Source of the DNA: JABFRJ01 sp964389095
Lineage (GTDB): Bacteria > Pseudomonadota > Alphaproteobacteria > Rhizobiales > Hyphomicrobiaceae
Direction: 5' to 3'
Length of the DNA stretch: 64,000 nt
Assembly (NCBI GenBank): GCA_964389095.1
Contig: CAYMEB010000001.1
Span: 1 to 64,000, forward strand
Shown here: one piece after another, positions 15,064 through 23,936 of the stretch
Layout of the letters: the number at the start of each line of letters is the position of its first letter
Numbering within the stretch: the first letter of the stretch is position 1
The notes under the pieces: model-generated
Seen by the model: the letters and a program-made list of their open reading frames with translations, nothing else
Databases searched by the model: none
Told to the model about the DNA's origin: nothing
Translations under genes and position numbers: made by a program

Positions 15064-17571
15064 GTGTCGCGAGTGATCCGGATCATGAAGAAATCCGGGT
15101 ATGCATCACCGCTCACGATCCGGCGTCGCCGAGCTGGATCGTGGGGAGTTCGGGGGACCGGCGGGCCAAAGGGTAAGCGCTTGAAAACGCGTTTGGTTTT
15201 TAATCGAGGGGCGACGGTGTTGCGCGTGCTGGGCACACTGGTGCTCGGGCTCGTGGCTTCGCCGATGCTCGATGCGGGTAGCGGCCTGATGGGCCGTGCC
15301 CCCATGGCGCAGGCTCAGAGCGGCGCGATCCGGGAAATCAGCGTCACCGGAAATCGCCGAGTCGAGCCCGAAACGGTCCGTTCCTACCTGAGATTCTCGG
15401 TCGGCGACGCTTACGACGCAGGAAAAGTCGATCAATCGATCCGCGCGCTATTCTCGACGGGCCTGTTCTCCGACGTGCAGATCCAGCGCACCCCGAACGG
15501 CGTGCAGGTTGCCGTCACCGAGAACCCGGTGGTCAACCAGGTCGCCTTCGAGGGCAACCGTGAAGTCGAGAAGACGACGCTCGAGACCGAAGTGCAGCTG
15601 AAGCCGCGCTCGGTGTACACGCGCGCCAAGGTGCAGGCCGACGTGCAGCGCATTCTCGACGTCTATCGCCGCCAGGGGCGTTTCGCCGCCAGCGTTCAGC
15701 CGAAACTGATCGAACTCGACAATAATCGCGTCAACGTCGTGTTCGAGATCAACGAAGGGCGGGCGACGAAGGTCAAGAGCATCCAGTTCGTCGGAAATCG
15801 TGCTTTCTCCGAAAGCCAGCTCCGCGACATCATCTCGACGACGCAGTCGGGCCTGTTCGACTTCCTCAAGGGAACGAATACCTACGATCCTGATCGCCTC
15901 GCCCTGGATCGTGAGCTGCTCCGCCAATACTACCTGAAGAACGGCTACGCCGATGCGCGCGTCGTTTCCGCGAATGCCGAGATCGATCGTGACGGCTCGG
16001 GCTTCTTCATCGTCTTCGTGATCGAGGAGGGCGAACTCTTCCGTTTCGGAAACATCGGGATCGAGTCGCAGCTGCCCGGTGTGAACACGGGTGCCCTCAG
16101 CGGCGAGATACTGACGGTGGCCGGCGGCTACTACGACCTTTCCCAGATCGACAAGACCACCGAGCGCCTGACACTGCTGGTCGCCGAACAGGGTTACGCG
16201 TTCGCCCGCGTCCGCCCGCGTGCTGACCGCGATGTGGCGACTCGCACGATCAGCGTCTCCTACATCATCGACGAGGGTCCGCGGGTCTACATCGAGCGCA
16301 TCAACATCTCCGGCAACCAGCGTACCAAGGATCACGTGATCCGTCGCGAGTTCCGGCTGGCCGAAGGTGACGCATTCAACCCGCAGCTGGTCGAGCGCGC
16401 GAAGAAGCGCCTGCAGAACATCGGCTTCTTCAAGTCGGTCGACATCAAGCGTCGTCCGGGTTCGGCGCCCGATCGCATCATTCTCGACGTTGATCTCGTC
16501 GAACAGTCCACCGGTGAGCTGTCGTTCGGCGCCGGCTTCTCCACGGCTGAAGGTGTGATCGGCGACATCTCGCTGACGGAACGCAACCTGCTCGGCAACG
16601 GCCAGTTCCTGCGCCTCAGGCTTGCGGGCTCGAAAGAGCGCCTCCAGATCGACCTAGGCTTCACCGAGCCGCGGTTCCTGGATCGCAACCTGGCGGCCGG
16701 TTTCGACATCTTCCACAAGGGTACCCGCCCGTCGACGTCGCAGCCGTTCGCGACCATGAAGACCGGCGGCTCCCTGCGCCTCGGCATGCCGCTGGCCGAG
16801 AACCTCTGGTTCAATACCAATTACACTCTGTCCTTCGACAAGATCACCGAGGTCGACGATAGGGTCGCGTCCAAGGCGATCATGGAGGCCCAGGGTGAGT
16901 TCGTCACGTCGTCTGTCGGCGGCTGGCTGACCTACGACAAGCGCAACCACCCGAACAATCCCAATCGCGGCTATTTCCTCAGCAGCGGCGTGGACTTTGC
17001 GGGTGTCGGCGGCGATACGCACTTCGTCCGCTTCCAGTCGGAAGCGCGCGGCTACTATCCCATCACCGACAAGATCACTCTGGTCGGCCGCGCCACCGCG
17101 GGCCATGTGATGGGCTATGGCGATCATGATGTGCGCCTGCTCGATCTGTTCTATCGCGGCGGTGAGACGGTTCGCGGCTTCAATCGGGCCGGTTTCGGTC
17201 CGCGCGATCTGGTCACGGGCGACGCCCTCGGCGGTACGACGTACTGGGCAGCCACGGCCGAAGTGCGCTTCCCGCTCCCGTTCCTGCCGGAAGAGCTTGG
17301 CATGAGCGGCGCGGTGTTCGCCGACGCGGGCTCGCTGTTCGGGGCCGGTACCTTCGCGAAGAACCTCAACAACCAGTGCGGCCTCGTCACACAGGATCGG
17401 AACACGGGCGTTTGCCTTGCCGACGAGTCCTCCATTCGCTCGTCGGTCGGCGCCAGCTTGATGTGGAACTCGCCGCTCGGTCCGCTGCGCCTCGACGTTG
17501 CGAAGGCCCTCACCAAAGAGGACTACGACCGTACGCAGCTGGTTCGGTTCGGCGCGTCGACCAAGTTCTGA
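15064..17571 (+). CDS. bamA: Outer membrane protein assembly factor BamA
   Basis: An 835-residue Omp85 protein (from the longest start) that inserts beta-barrel proteins into the outer membrane. Five POTRA domains span about residues 90-430 (first IREISVTGNRRVEPET, last VYIERINISGNQRTKDHVI) and a 16-strand barrel follows, with the L6 motif near VRGFNRAGFGPRD and a C-terminal Phe. The signal peptide hydrophobic core (VLRVLGTLVLGLVAS) begins only about residue 52, so GTG 15064 leaves an odd basic leader. TTG 15181 with AAAGGG upstream, or GTG 15217 with a GAGGGG site, would give a normal signal peptide ending near AQAQS. I report the longest form; the real start is likely downstream. Confidence 0.95.
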   Translation: MSRVIRIMKKSGYASPLTIRRRRAGSWGVRGTGGPKGKRLKTRLVFNRGATVLRVLGTLVLGLVASPMLDAGSGLMGRAPMAQAQSGAIREISVTGNRRVEPETVRSYLRFSVGDAYDAGKVDQSIRALFSTGLFSDVQIQRTPNGVQVAVTENPVVNQVAFEGNREVEKTTLETEVQLKPRSVYTRAKVQADVQRILDVYRRQGRFAASVQPKLIELDNNRVNVVFEINEGRATKVKSIQFVGNRAFSESQLRDIISTTQSGLFDFLKGTNTYDPDRLALDRELLRQYYLKNGYADARVVSANAEIDRDGSGFFIVFVIEEGELFRFGNIGIESQLPGVNTGALSGEILTVAGGYYDLSQIDKTTERLTLLVAEQGYAFARVRPRADRDVATRTISVSYIIDEGPRVYIERINISGNQRTKDHVIRREFRLAEGDAFNPQLVERAKKRLQNIGFFKSVDIKRRPGSAPDRIILDVDLVEQSTGELSFGAGFSTAEGVIGDISLTERNLLGNGQFLRLRLAGSKERLQIDLGFTEPRFLDRNLAAGFDIFHKGTRPSTSQPFATMKTGGSLRLGMPLAENLWFNTNYTLSFDKITEVDDRVASKAIMEAQGEFVTSSVGGWLTYDKRNHPNNPNRGYFLSSGVDFAGVGGDTHFVRFQSEARGYYPITDKITLVGRATAGHVMGYGDHDVRLLDLFYRGGETVRGFNRAGFGPRDLVTGDALGGTTYWAATAEVRFPLPFLPEELGMSGAVFADAGSLFGAGTFAKNLNNQCGLVTQDRNTGVCLADESSIRSSVGASLMWNSPLGPLRLDVAKALTKEDYDRTQLVRFGASTKF

Positions 17572-18028
17572 TGACGCATTGGACGGCCGGCAGATCGGTG
17601 GCCGCATCCTTCGCACGGTGACATGAGCGCGGCGTCCGAGGCTTCGGGCGCCGTGTTCGCTTGTCCGCAGTCGCCGGTCTTACGGGTGTCGGCGTCAGCC
17701 CTCGTGCCTGCGGATTGCGATGCCGCGCGCATTTCGCCGCAAGGTTTTTGGCCGCACGGATCGACAGCGTCGGAGTCACCCCGGTGACGGCGCAGGTCGC
17801 TTCCCGTCGCGCGGCGTGCAAAAACTGCCGCCGACGTGCATTTGCGGGTTGAGCGATGGCCGCGCGATCCGTATGTCTCGGAGTCCCTGCGGCGGCGACG
17901 GGGACCGGGCGCTGGACACTTTCAGCGAAGCGCGAGCGAGCCCTGCCGGAGATCCTGAAATGTCGCTGCGGAAGGTGCGCAGGCATGGCGCACCTAACGG
18001 ATCGTATCCATGCCGGAGTGAAATTGCG
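17572..18028. other. 457-base gap between bamA and lpxD
   Basis: Many proteobacteria have the periplasmic chaperone gene skp (ompH) here. I see no Skp-like reading frame on either strand; the short frames present are rich in Arg, Cys and Pro and look non-coding. The open frame upstream of lpxD extends in phase to 17720, but its residues do not resemble LpxD. The gap presumably holds the lpxD promoter. Confidence 0.55.
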
Positions 18029-19093
18029 ATGATGGAGCATCCTGGCTTCTTCGAGCGTGCCGGCCCCTTCACCATGGAGCAGGTCGCCGCGCGTGTCGGG
18101 GCCCAGGTGCAGCCCGGCGCAGACCCCTCGTCGATGTTGAGCGACGTCCGCCCGTTGTCAGAGGCGGCATCCGGTCAGCTCACCTTTCTCGACAACCGCA
18201 AGTACCTGCCGCAGCTCGCCGGAACAAAGGCGTCCGCGTGCCTGTTGGCGGCCGCCTTTGCCGACAGGCTCCCCGCAGGCACGGCGGCTCTTCAGACGAA
18301 GTCCCCCTATCGCGCGTTCGCACTGGCTCTGCAGCTTTTCTACCCCGACGCGATGCGGGCCAAGGTGGCGCTGGGAACTGGATACGCGGCAGGCGTCCAT
18401 CCCACCGCCAGATTGGAGGAAGGCGTCACGATCGAGCCGGGCGCCGTAATCGGACCCGAGGCCTGGATCGGGCGGGGCAGCACGGTCGCCGCTGGCGCCG
18501 TGATCGGCTACCGGGTGACCGTCGGCCGCGACTGCTATGTCGGGCCCGGCGCATCGATCACCCATGCCCTGATCGGCAACGGCGTCGTCATCCATGCCGG
18601 CGTGCGGATCGGCCAGGACGGCTTCGGTTTCGCCATGGGCGCTGGCGGCCACCTGAAAGTGCCTCAGATCGGCCGGGTCATCGTCCAGGACAGTGTCGAG
18701 ATCGGCGCCAACACCTGCATCGACCGGGGCGCTCTTAAGGATACGATCATCGGAGAGGGCACCAAAATTGATAATCTCGTCCAGATCGGGCACAACGCAG
18801 TCGTCGGCCGGCATTGTGTGATCGTCGGACAGGTCGGCATCGCCGGTTCGGCCGTGCTGGAAGACTACGTGGTCATGGGCGGTCAGTCTGGAGTGGCGGG
18901 GCATATCACCGTCGGTCGCGGCACCCAGATCGCCGGGGCCAGCCATGTGAAGGACAGTGTGCCGGCCGGGGTTCGCATGGTCGGCACGCCCGCCAAGCCC
19001 CTGCGGGAATGGGCCCGCGAGGCGAACGCGGTCCGTCGTCTGGCCGGGGGGAGGGATGCTCCGGGCGAGGGTGGTTCGGACGAAGGGCTTTGA
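18029..19093 (+). CDS. lpxD: UDP-3-O-(3-hydroxyacyl)glucosamine N-acyltransferase
   Basis: A 354-residue acyltransferase for the third step of lipid A synthesis. The N-terminal uridine-binding domain (about 1-110, with LTFLDNRKYLPQL) precedes a left-handed beta helix of hexapeptide repeats (about 115-320), and the catalytic His is in VIHAGVRIGQDGFGF/IGHNAVVG surroundings, followed by the C-terminal helix REWAREANAVRRL. ATG 18029 (with a second ATG directly after it) has GGAG 10 bases upstream and gives the family length. It begins the block lpxD-fabZ-lpxA-lpxI-lpxB. Confidence 0.95.
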   Translation: MMEHPGFFERAGPFTMEQVAARVGAQVQPGADPSSMLSDVRPLSEAASGQLTFLDNRKYLPQLAGTKASACLLAAAFADRLPAGTAALQTKSPYRAFALALQLFYPDAMRAKVALGTGYAAGVHPTARLEEGVTIEPGAVIGPEAWIGRGSTVAAGAVIGYRVTVGRDCYVGPGASITHALIGNGVVIHAGVRIGQDGFGFAMGAGGHLKVPQIGRVIVQDSVEIGANTCIDRGALKDTIIGEGTKIDNLVQIGHNAVVGRHCVIVGQVGIAGSAVLEDYVVMGGQSGVAGHITVGRGTQIAGASHVKDSVPAGVRMVGTPAKPLREWAREANAVRRLAGGRDAPGEGGSDEGL

Positions 19094-19138
19094 CGGGTGC
19101 GCACTGCAGCCATGGAAGGGATCGGGAGCAAAGTGGAC

Positions 19139-19627
19139 ATGAGCGAGGCGCAGCCGGCAAGGTCGGAACTGGCGACCGCCGACATCCAGAGGGTGATGCA
19201 ACTCCTGCCGCATCGCTATCCCTTCCTCCTGATCGATCGCATCGTCGACATGGATCGCGACGAGAGCGCGGTCGGCATCAAGAACGTCACTGCGAACGAG
19301 AGCTTCTTCCAGGGTCACTTCCCGAAGTACCCGGTGATGCCCGGCGTGCTCATCATCGAGGCGCTCGCCCAGACGGCTGGCGCGCTCTGCGTCCATCATG
19401 CCGGCAAGACCGATATTCCCCAGATCGTCTACTTCATGGGCATCGACGGCGCGAAGTTCCGCAAGCCCGTTCTGCCGGGCGATCAGCTGCGACTGCACGT
19501 GCGCAAGGTGCGCAGTCGTGGCCCGGTCTGGCGGTTCTACGGGGAAGCGAAGGTCGATGGGCAACTCGTCGCCGAGGCCGAGATATCGGCCATGATCGTG
19601 GATCCGAACGATGCCAAAAAAGGCTAA
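19139..19627 (+). CDS. fabZ: 3-hydroxyacyl-ACP dehydratase FabZ
   Basis: A 162-residue hot-dog-fold dehydratase of fatty acid elongation, which competes with LpxA for 3-hydroxyacyl-ACP. The catalytic His is in FFQGHFPKYPVMPGVL and the Glu in IIEALAQTAG; the active-site start LLPHRYPFLLIDRI is also typical. ATG 19139 has GGGAG about 10 bases upstream; a Met nine codons earlier (19112) is less likely. Its 3' end overlaps the lpxA start by 17 bases. Confidence 0.97.
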   Translation: MSEAQPARSELATADIQRVMQLLPHRYPFLLIDRIVDMDRDESAVGIKNVTANESFFQGHFPKYPVMPGVLIIEALAQTAGALCVHHAGKTDIPQIVYFMGIDGAKFRKPVLPGDQLRLHVRKVRSRGPVWRFYGEAKVDGQLVAEAEISAMIVDPNDAKKG

Positions 19628-20456
19628 GTCCAAGACTGCAGCCCCGCACAAGGTCGCCGAGCACATGATTCATCCAACGGCGGTCGTGGAGAGCGGTGCG
19701 CGCTTGGGCAACGGCGTCAAGATCGGCCCATACTGCGTGGTCGGAGCGGGAGTGACGCTCGGCGACGGTGCCGAGCTGATCAGTCACGTGGTGCTCGCCG
19801 GCCGCACGACGATCGGGGCGCGCACACGTATTTTTCCGTTCGCCTCGATCGGCCACCAGCCGCAGGATCTCAAGTACGTCGGCGAACCCTCGACATTGAC
19901 GGTGGGCTCCGACTGCATCATCCGCGAAGGCGTGACCATGAACCCCGGCACCCAGGGCGGCGGCATGCAGACCGTCGTCGGTGACCGCTGCGCGTTCCTT
20001 GCCAACAGCCACGTCGGCCACGACTGCCGCGTCGGCAATAACGTCATCTTCTCCAACAACGTCATGCTTGCCGGGCATTGCACGGTCGGTGATTTCGCCA
20101 TCATCGGTGGTGGGGCCGCCGTGATCCAGTTCGCCCGCGTCGGCGACCACGCCTTCGTCGGCGGTATGTCCGGGCTTGAGAACGATCTCATCCCGTACGG
20201 CATGGCGATCGGAAACCGGGCGCACCTGTCGGGACTCAACATCATCGGCCTGCAGCGGCGCGGCTTTTCGCGCGGCGACATCCACAGCCTGCGCCGGGCC
20301 TATCGGCTTCTGTTCGCCGACGAGGGCACGCTCGCGGAGCGGGTGGAGGACGTGGCGGCAGAGTACAAGGACATGCCGATCGTCCAGGAAATCGTGGCGT
20401 TCATGCGTGTCCCCGGCAAACGCTCGCTGTGCACGCCGCGCGATCCCGACGCGTGA
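19611..20456 (+). CDS. lpxA: UDP-N-acetylglucosamine acyltransferase
   Basis: A 281-residue trimeric left-handed beta-helix enzyme that performs the first lipid A step, adding a 3-hydroxyacyl chain to UDP-GlcNAc. It has an extra basic N-terminal segment of about 18 residues before the family start MIHPTAVVESGA, the first-coil repeats, the catalytic His in ANSHVGHDCRVG, and the C-terminal helical region with GLNIIGLQRRGFSR. The start overlaps the end of fabZ; an internal ATG before IHPTAVV at 19665 is an alternative start. Confidence 0.96.
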   Translation: MPKKAKSKTAAPHKVAEHMIHPTAVVESGARLGNGVKIGPYCVVGAGVTLGDGAELISHVVLAGRTTIGARTRIFPFASIGHQPQDLKYVGEPSTLTVGSDCIIREGVTMNPGTQGGGMQTVVGDRCAFLANSHVGHDCRVGNNVIFSNNVMLAGHCTVGDFAIIGGGAAVIQFARVGDHAFVGGMSGLENDLIPYGMAIGNRAHLSGLNIIGLQRRGFSRGDIHSLRRAYRLLFADEGTLAERVEDVAAEYKDMPIVQEIVAFMRVPGKRSLCTPRDPDA

Positions 20457-20488
20457 GCAGCGCTCGCCGGAGCGATGCCGAGGGTTCG

Positions 20489-21775
20489 ATGGAGCGCTTC
20501 GCGATACTCGCCGGGGGCGGTGCGGTTCCCACATTGATCGCCGATGGCGCCGTCGCGCGCGGCGCGCAAGTCCATCTCGTTGCGATCGAGGGCGAGGCCG
20601 ACCCGGCGGTGGTCTCGCGCTTTCCCCATACCTGGGTGAACTGGGGCGCCATCGGCCGCATGGTTCGGACCGTAAAGCGCGAGGGCGCCGGCCGGCTGGT
20701 GATCGCCGGCAGCGTCACCCGGCCCGACCTCCTGCGCATTCGCCCCGATCTCGGGTTCTTCGCCAGTCTGCCCACGGTGCTCGCGACCTTGCGCCAGGGC
20801 GGAGACGACGGCGTGCTGTCGCATGTCGTACGTTTCTTCGAGAACCAGGGCATCGAGGTCTGCGGGCTCGATCGCGTCGCGCCACATCTCATCATGTCCG
20901 ATGGCCCTGCGACCCGGACGATGCCCGATGCGGAGTCTCGTGCCGACGCGGCCCGGGGCATGGCGCTGCTCGATGCGCTGGGGCCGCTCGACGTCGGGCA
21001 GGGCGTGGTGGTGCGCCGGGGCCGGATCGTCGCGATCGAGGGCGTCGAGGGGACAGACCGCATGTTGCAGCGTGTCGCCGCTTTCGGCGCGGCGGCAGCC
21101 GGCAGCCGCTCGGGCGTTCTGGTGAAGGCCCCCAAACCGGGCCAGGAAATGCGCGTCGACATGCCGACGATCGGGCCCCGCACCGTCTCCAATGCCGTCG
21201 AGGCAGGGCTCAGTGGCATCATGGTCGTGGCCGGCGCCACGGTCGTTCTGGACCGCGCGGCACTTGCGGCGCGGGCCGACGCAGCGAGCCTCTTCGTCTA
21301 TGGGGGGACCGGACTGCTGCAGCGGCGCCAGCGCAGCCGCCCGACTGGCGCACGCTTCGCGCTGATGTCGCGGGGGTCTCCGTCCGCTGCCGACCTGGAG
21401 GACGTGGCCCAGGCTGCGGCAACCGTCCAAGCCGTGACGCCATACATTCCCGACGCAGCGGCTGCGTCCACGCGCCGTCATGTGCTCGGCGTTTCGGCCG
21501 CCGAGGGAGCGGGTGCGATGCTCGAACGGGTGGCCGCGCTGCGCCAGTGGGGCCTGCGGCGCATCCAGAAGCGCCGCGGAGCCGTCGCGTTGCTCGCGCA
21601 AGCCGTCGATGACGCGGCCGGCGCAGATCGTGAGGCGATCGTGGCCAAGGTCGCATCCGCCGGGCTCGCGGGAATCGCCGTCTGCGGCCAGGGTGCGGCA
21701 TGTGCCAGCGATGCGCTCTCCGCCGATGCGGACCGGCACGGCCTCTTCCTCGTCGCGGAGCTCGAGGATCGATGA
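20489..21775 (+). CDS. lpxI: UDP-2,3-diacylglucosamine pyrophosphatase LpxI with extra C-terminal domain
   Basis: A 428-residue protein; LpxI is normally about 270-285. Residues 1-272 are a complete LpxI (DUF1009): LAGGGAVPTL at the start, IAGSVTRPDL near 72-81, then the catalytic half with QGVVVRRG, EGVEGTDRML, VKAPKPGQEMRVDMPTIGPRT, where Asp224 aligns with the catalytic Asp225 of Caulobacter LpxI (numbering from memory). After a linker, residues about 300-425 repeat the pattern of the catalytic half (EGAGAMLERVAAL, AGLAGIAV, final LF) but lack KAPKPGQ and TIGPRT. LpxI hydrolyses UDP-2,3-diacylglucosamine to lipid X and UMP. Its stop overlaps the lpxB start (ATGA). Confidence 0.93.
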   Translation: MERFAILAGGGAVPTLIADGAVARGAQVHLVAIEGEADPAVVSRFPHTWVNWGAIGRMVRTVKREGAGRLVIAGSVTRPDLLRIRPDLGFFASLPTVLATLRQGGDDGVLSHVVRFFENQGIEVCGLDRVAPHLIMSDGPATRTMPDAESRADAARGMALLDALGPLDVGQGVVVRRGRIVAIEGVEGTDRMLQRVAAFGAAAAGSRSGVLVKAPKPGQEMRVDMPTIGPRTVSNAVEAGLSGIMVVAGATVVLDRAALAARADAASLFVYGGTGLLQRRQRSRPTGARFALMSRGSPSAADLEDVAQAAATVQAVTPYIPDAAAASTRRHVLGVSAAEGAGAMLERVAALRQWGLRRIQKRRGAVALLAQAVDDAAGADREAIVAKVASAGLAGIAVCGQGAACASDALSADADRHGLFLVAELEDR

Positions 21776-22959
21776 ACCCAATAGGCGGGGCCGAGGTTCG
21801 GATCTTCCTGGTTGCGGGCGAGCACTCCGGCGATGCACTGGGCGCCGGCCTGATGCGGCGGCTGCGCGAGATGACGGGAGGCCGGGTCACGTTCCAGGGC
21901 GTGGGCGGCGATCTCATGGAGGCGCAAGGGCTCGCCTCCTTGTTTCCCCTCTCGGACGTGGCCGTCATGGGGCCGGCTGCGATCATCCCTAAGCTCCCGA
22001 CGATCCTCCGCCGCGTCTATGGCACCGTCGGCGCCGCTGTCCGCGCCGCTCCCCATGCCCTGGTGATCATCGACAGCCCGGAGTTCACGCACCCGATCGC
22101 CAAGCGTTTCCGCCGCCGGCTCCCGGACGTGCCCATCGTCGACTATGTCAGTCCGAGTGTGTGGGCCTGGCGGCCCGGCCGCGCCGCCCGCATGCGCGGC
22201 TACGTCGATCATGTGCTCGCCCTGTTGCCGTTCGAGCCGGACGTGCATCGCCGCCTCGGCGGTCCGCCCTGCAGCTATGTCGGCCATCCGCTCATCGAGA
22301 AGCAGCCATGGATCGCCGCCCTCGAAGCCGAGCCGTTGGCGCGTCGTCTGGGCCTCGACCGCGCACGCCCGATCCTGGTCATTCTCCCGGGCAGCCGGCG
22401 CTCCGAGGTTCGTCTGCTCATGCAGCCCTTCGGTGAAGCGATCGCGACCCTGGCCGCCAAGGGGCCGGCGCCGCAGGTGCTGCTGCCGGTGGTCGAGAGC
22501 GTGCGCCACCTCGTGGAGCCGGCCGTGCAGAGCTGGTCCGTCAAGCCGCACCTCGTCGAAGGCGAGGCGGACAAGTTCGCGGCATTCAAGCTCGCGGACG
22601 CCGCGCTCGCCGCCTCGGGCACCGTGACGCTCGAACTGGCCCTGGCCGGAACCCCGATGGTGGTCGCCTACAAGGTCGACGGTTTTGCGCGCCACCTGCG
22701 CTTCCTGGTGAAAGCGCCATCGATCGTGCTCGCGAACCTCGTGCTCGGCGAGAACGTCTTTCCCGAGCTGATCCAGGAAGAGTGTGCCGGAGAGCCGCTG
22801 GCCGCTGCGTTGCGCGATGTCGTGAGCCCCGGCCCGGTCCGTGAGCGCCAGCTGGCGGGGCTGGCGCGGATCCCCGAACGCATGCTGCTGCCCCGGGGCA
22901 CACCCAGCGAAGCGGCCGCCGGCATCGTCCTCGACCTCGCCCGACAGGGCCGCGTGTGA
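21772..22959 (+). CDS. lpxB: Lipid-A-disaccharide synthase
   Basis: A 395-residue GT19 glycosyltransferase that joins lipid X to UDP-2,3-diacylglucosamine. It shows VAGEHSGDALGAGLM near the start, IDSPEFTHPIAKRF, the signature YVSPSVWAWRPGRA, LPGSRRSEV, and ASGTVTLELALAGTPMVV of the nucleotide-binding C domain. The ATG overlaps the lpxI stop, so translation is probably coupled. It ends the envelope cluster and converges on the methyltransferase gene 22 bases further on. Confidence 0.97.
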   Translation: MNPIGGAEVRIFLVAGEHSGDALGAGLMRRLREMTGGRVTFQGVGGDLMEAQGLASLFPLSDVAVMGPAAIIPKLPTILRRVYGTVGAAVRAAPHALVIIDSPEFTHPIAKRFRRRLPDVPIVDYVSPSVWAWRPGRAARMRGYVDHVLALLPFEPDVHRRLGGPPCSYVGHPLIEKQPWIAALEAEPLARRLGLDRARPILVILPGSRRSEVRLLMQPFGEAIATLAAKGPAPQVLLPVVESVRHLVEPAVQSWSVKPHLVEGEADKFAAFKLADAALAASGTVTLELALAGTPMVVAYKVDGFARHLRFLVKAPSIVLANLVLGENVFPELIQEECAGEPLAAALRDVVSPGPVRERQLAGLARIPERMLLPRGTPSEAAAGIVLDLARQGRV

Positions 22960-22981
22960 GGCGGAGACAGCCCGGCCCCGC

Positions 22982-23929
22982 CTACGGTACGAACCCCTTG
23001 TTGAGGTCCATGGTCTGGCTGGCGACGTCGCGGCCCTTCCGGTCGCGAACCGTGAGCGTCCAGACGAGGTTCGTGCCCTTCGCGTAGGAGGTGGTCGAGC
23101 GCACGGCGATCTCGAGGCTGCCGCCGCCGGGCACGACGACGGGCTCGAGCGCGGGCAGGTAGAGTTGCTCCCAATGGGTCGGCGGGTCGAGCGGTCCGGT
23201 GGCGATCTCGATCCCCTCGACCAGGCGGGCCGACCACCAAAGCGCGGCGCCGTAGACCGTCGCTGGACCGGCTCCGGCGGGCAGAGTCCAGCGGCCGCTC
23301 CCCTTGCGCGCGGTCTTCGCCGGCCGCGTGAGATCGACGGCATCGAAGGCCACGGCGCTGGCGCCGCGGTCGAGCAGATCGGCTGCCTTGAGGACGCGCA
23401 CGTAGATGTTGTTGAGGCTCATGCGCTTGGCCGGCGCGAAGTCGAGGTCGTAGCCGACGTCGTCCCAGGCGGCGAGCTCACGGTGGACGCGGTCGGTGGT
23501 GACCGGCGCGACGTACTGGGTGACCGCCTGCGGGATCATGACGCCACCGGGGGCGAGATAGCGCGCACGCGCGTCCGCCAGCGTCTCGATGATGTTCTCT
23601 TCGAAGGCATAGTTGCCGAGTGTTTCGGAGACGACGACGTCGACCTTCTGAGGCGGCGTGACCTCGGTCGAATGCGCCGGCACGATTTCGATGTTGCGGA
23701 TGCCGTTCTGGCGGGCGAGCTTGCGCGCGACCTCGACGATCTCGCCACGTTCGATGAGGAAGACGCGCTTGGCGCCGAGCCTGGCCGCCATGAAACCCAA
23801 AAAGCCGGTGCCGCAGCCGATGTCGGCGACCACCGAGCGGCCGGGCACGATCACCGTCTTCAGCGCCTCGTGAAAGGCGCGGTTGCGCACGCGGTCGGCG
23901 AGGAGCGTACGGTGATACTCGATGCGCAT
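22982..23929 (-). CDS. PRMT-like class I SAM-dependent methyltransferase
   Basis: A 315-residue protein with the two-part layout of protein arginine methyltransferases. The SAM-binding Rossmann domain covers about residues 5-140: motif I VADIGCGTGFLGFMAA, the acidic end of strand 2 in FLIERGE, and a double-glutamate loop SETLGNYAFEENII. A beta-rich C-terminal half follows and includes THWEQLYLP near 240, matching the THW loop of PRMTs. The usual dimerisation arm appears short. Bacterial PRMT homologues are uncommon and mostly uncharacterised, so the substrate is unknown. It lies 7 bases after the deacetylase gene on the same strand and is probably co-translated with it. Confidence 0.82.
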   Translation of the reverse strand: MRIEYHRTLLADRVRNRAFHEALKTVIVPGRSVVADIGCGTGFLGFMAARLGAKRVFLIERGEIVEVARKLARQNGIRNIEIVPAHSTEVTPPQKVDVVVSETLGNYAFEENIIETLADARARYLAPGGVMIPQAVTQYVAPVTTDRVHRELAAWDDVGYDLDFAPAKRMSLNNIYVRVLKAADLLDRGASAVAFDAVDLTRPAKTARKGSGRWTLPAGAGPATVYGAALWWSARLVEGIEIATGPLDPPTHWEQLYLPALEPVVVPGGGSLEIAVRSTTSYAKGTNLVWTLTVRDRKGRDVASQTMDLNKGFVP

Positions 23930-23936
23930 GGTGGCT

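Noticed and set aside
17720..18028. In-frame extension upstream of lpxD
   Set aside because: The 103 extra codons do not align with LpxD and the strong GGAG site at 18015 marks the normal start.
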